Source: Neorhizobium populisoli
GTDB lineage: Bacteria; Pseudomonadota; Alphaproteobacteria; Rhizobiales; Rhizobiaceae
Assembly: GCF_019430945.1 (NCBI RefSeq)
Contig: NZ_JAHYCB010000011.1
Location: forward strand, 62,001-126,000
Length of the DNA stretch: 64,000 bases
Direction: 5' to 3'
Every line of letters starts with the position of its first letter. Within the stretch, counting starts at the first letter, position 1. Of the stretch, positions 63,701 through 64,000 are shown piece after piece. Position numbers and translations under genes: made by a program. The notes under the pieces were generated by a model. The model searched no databases, was not told the origin of the DNA, and was given only the letters and a program-made list of their open reading frames with translations.

Positions 63701-64000
63701 ATGCAGATAACTCGGGAGGCCGCTATTTCCACGATACCCACCAAAAAACCGGTCGTTGTGATCACGGGAGCATCAGCCGGTGTCGGACGAGCTGTAGCGT
63801 TGCAATTTGCCAGGCATGGATGGCGCGTCGCCCTTATGGCACGGGGGAAACACCGGCTTGAGGCGGTGGCGTCAGAAGTTCGGGCAGCCGGCGCCGAGAG
63901 CCTCGTGCTCCCGGCCGACGTTGCGGATGCCGAGTGTGTGGAGGCTGCGGCATCTACGGTCGTAAATAGGTGGGGGAAGATCGATGTCTGGATCAACAAC
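63701..64000 (+). CDS. Short-chain dehydrogenase/reductase, 3' end outside window
   Basis: The frame from the ATG at 63701 reads VVVITGASAGVGRAVALQFA, the TGxxxGxG cofactor motif, and VLPADVADAECVEAAASTV, and is cut by the window end within GKIDVWINN, the start of the NNAG block. It will be a classical SDR oxidoreductase; substrate unknown. No strong ribosome site is visible, so the start may be slightly different. Confidence 0.82.
   Translation, partial: MQITREAAISTIPTKKPVVVITGASAGVGRAVALQFARHGWRVALMARGKHRLEAVASEVRAAGAESLVLPADVADAECVEAAASTVVNRWGKIDVWINN

Noticed and set aside
1..64000. CRISPR array or rRNA/tRNA genes
   Set aside because: No regularly spaced repeats and no recognisable structural RNA were found on reading both strands.

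Overview
The window looks like an accessory region of a Rhizobiales genome (Rhizobium/Agrobacterium/Neorhizobium type), on a plasmid or a chromosomal island. Pointers are the high-GC coding style, a LOV-HWE histidine kinase, two SyrB-like proteins, a DUF982 protein, a LOV/receiver pair and many small rhizobial-type hypotheticals. No replication, partition or rRNA/tRNA genes were seen, so replicon type cannot be decided. Intact multi-gene operons alternate with stretches full of truncated and frameshifted genes and insertion-sequence remnants, which suggests an old, actively eroding accessory region. All family assignments come from reading motifs by eye.

Layout. 0-5.5 kb: sensory block (multi-PAS hybrid kinase, frameshifted receiver gene, blue-light-type LOV-HWE kinase, gamma-glutamylcyclotransferase-like gene). 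5.5-8 kb: graveyard (umuDC remnant, broken RHH-like gene, frameshifted DCC protein, truncated P450). 8-12.3 kb: compact minus-strand operon encoding a vWA protein, a Ser/Thr kinase with FHA-like tail, a PPP-type phosphatase and a zinc-ribbon membrane protein, apparently a complete reversible phosphosignalling module. 12.6-18.4 kb: two SyrB-like proteins, then small exported or membrane proteins and an IS66 remnant. 18.6-20.6 kb: type VI secretion PAAR gene followed by a shattered DUF4123 chaperone and effector remnant. 20.6-26.4 kb: ABC importer (permease, ATPase, divergent binding protein) with a PP2C-like phosphatase and a DeoR regulator. 26.4-28.7 kb: low-affinity phosphate transporter with its DUF47 partner, and a Nudix hydrolase. 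28.7-31.1 kb: truncated DeoR and Nudix genes fused head to head at a junction, and a frameshifted nucleotidyltransferase-HEPN gene.

31.9-45.1 kb: the most striking block, a two-armed sugar-nucleotide/glycosyltransferase cluster. The minus arm carries UDP-glucose dehydrogenase, a medium-chain dehydrogenase and a Gfo/Idh/MocA oxidoreductase and ends in a hairpin. The plus arm carries an epimerase, a natural fusion of a GH39-like glycosidase with an epimerase, a GT4 enzyme, three tandem CgeB-like glycosyltransferases, a UDP-glucuronate decarboxylase and a methyltransferase, nearly all with 4-bp ATGA overlaps. Ugd plus the decarboxylase predicts UDP-glucuronate and UDP-xylose; no flippase, polymerase or ABC exporter is present in the window, so the product is unknown.

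45.1-64 kb: mixed stress and membrane functions (DUF1003, exonuclease, MscS, DUF202, MFS, NCS1 and SLC13 transporters, DUF309, bS21, DUF892, DUF6766, start of an SDR gene) separated by an IS110 remnant, a truncated antiporter/chemoreceptor junction and a multiply frameshifted MFS pseudogene.
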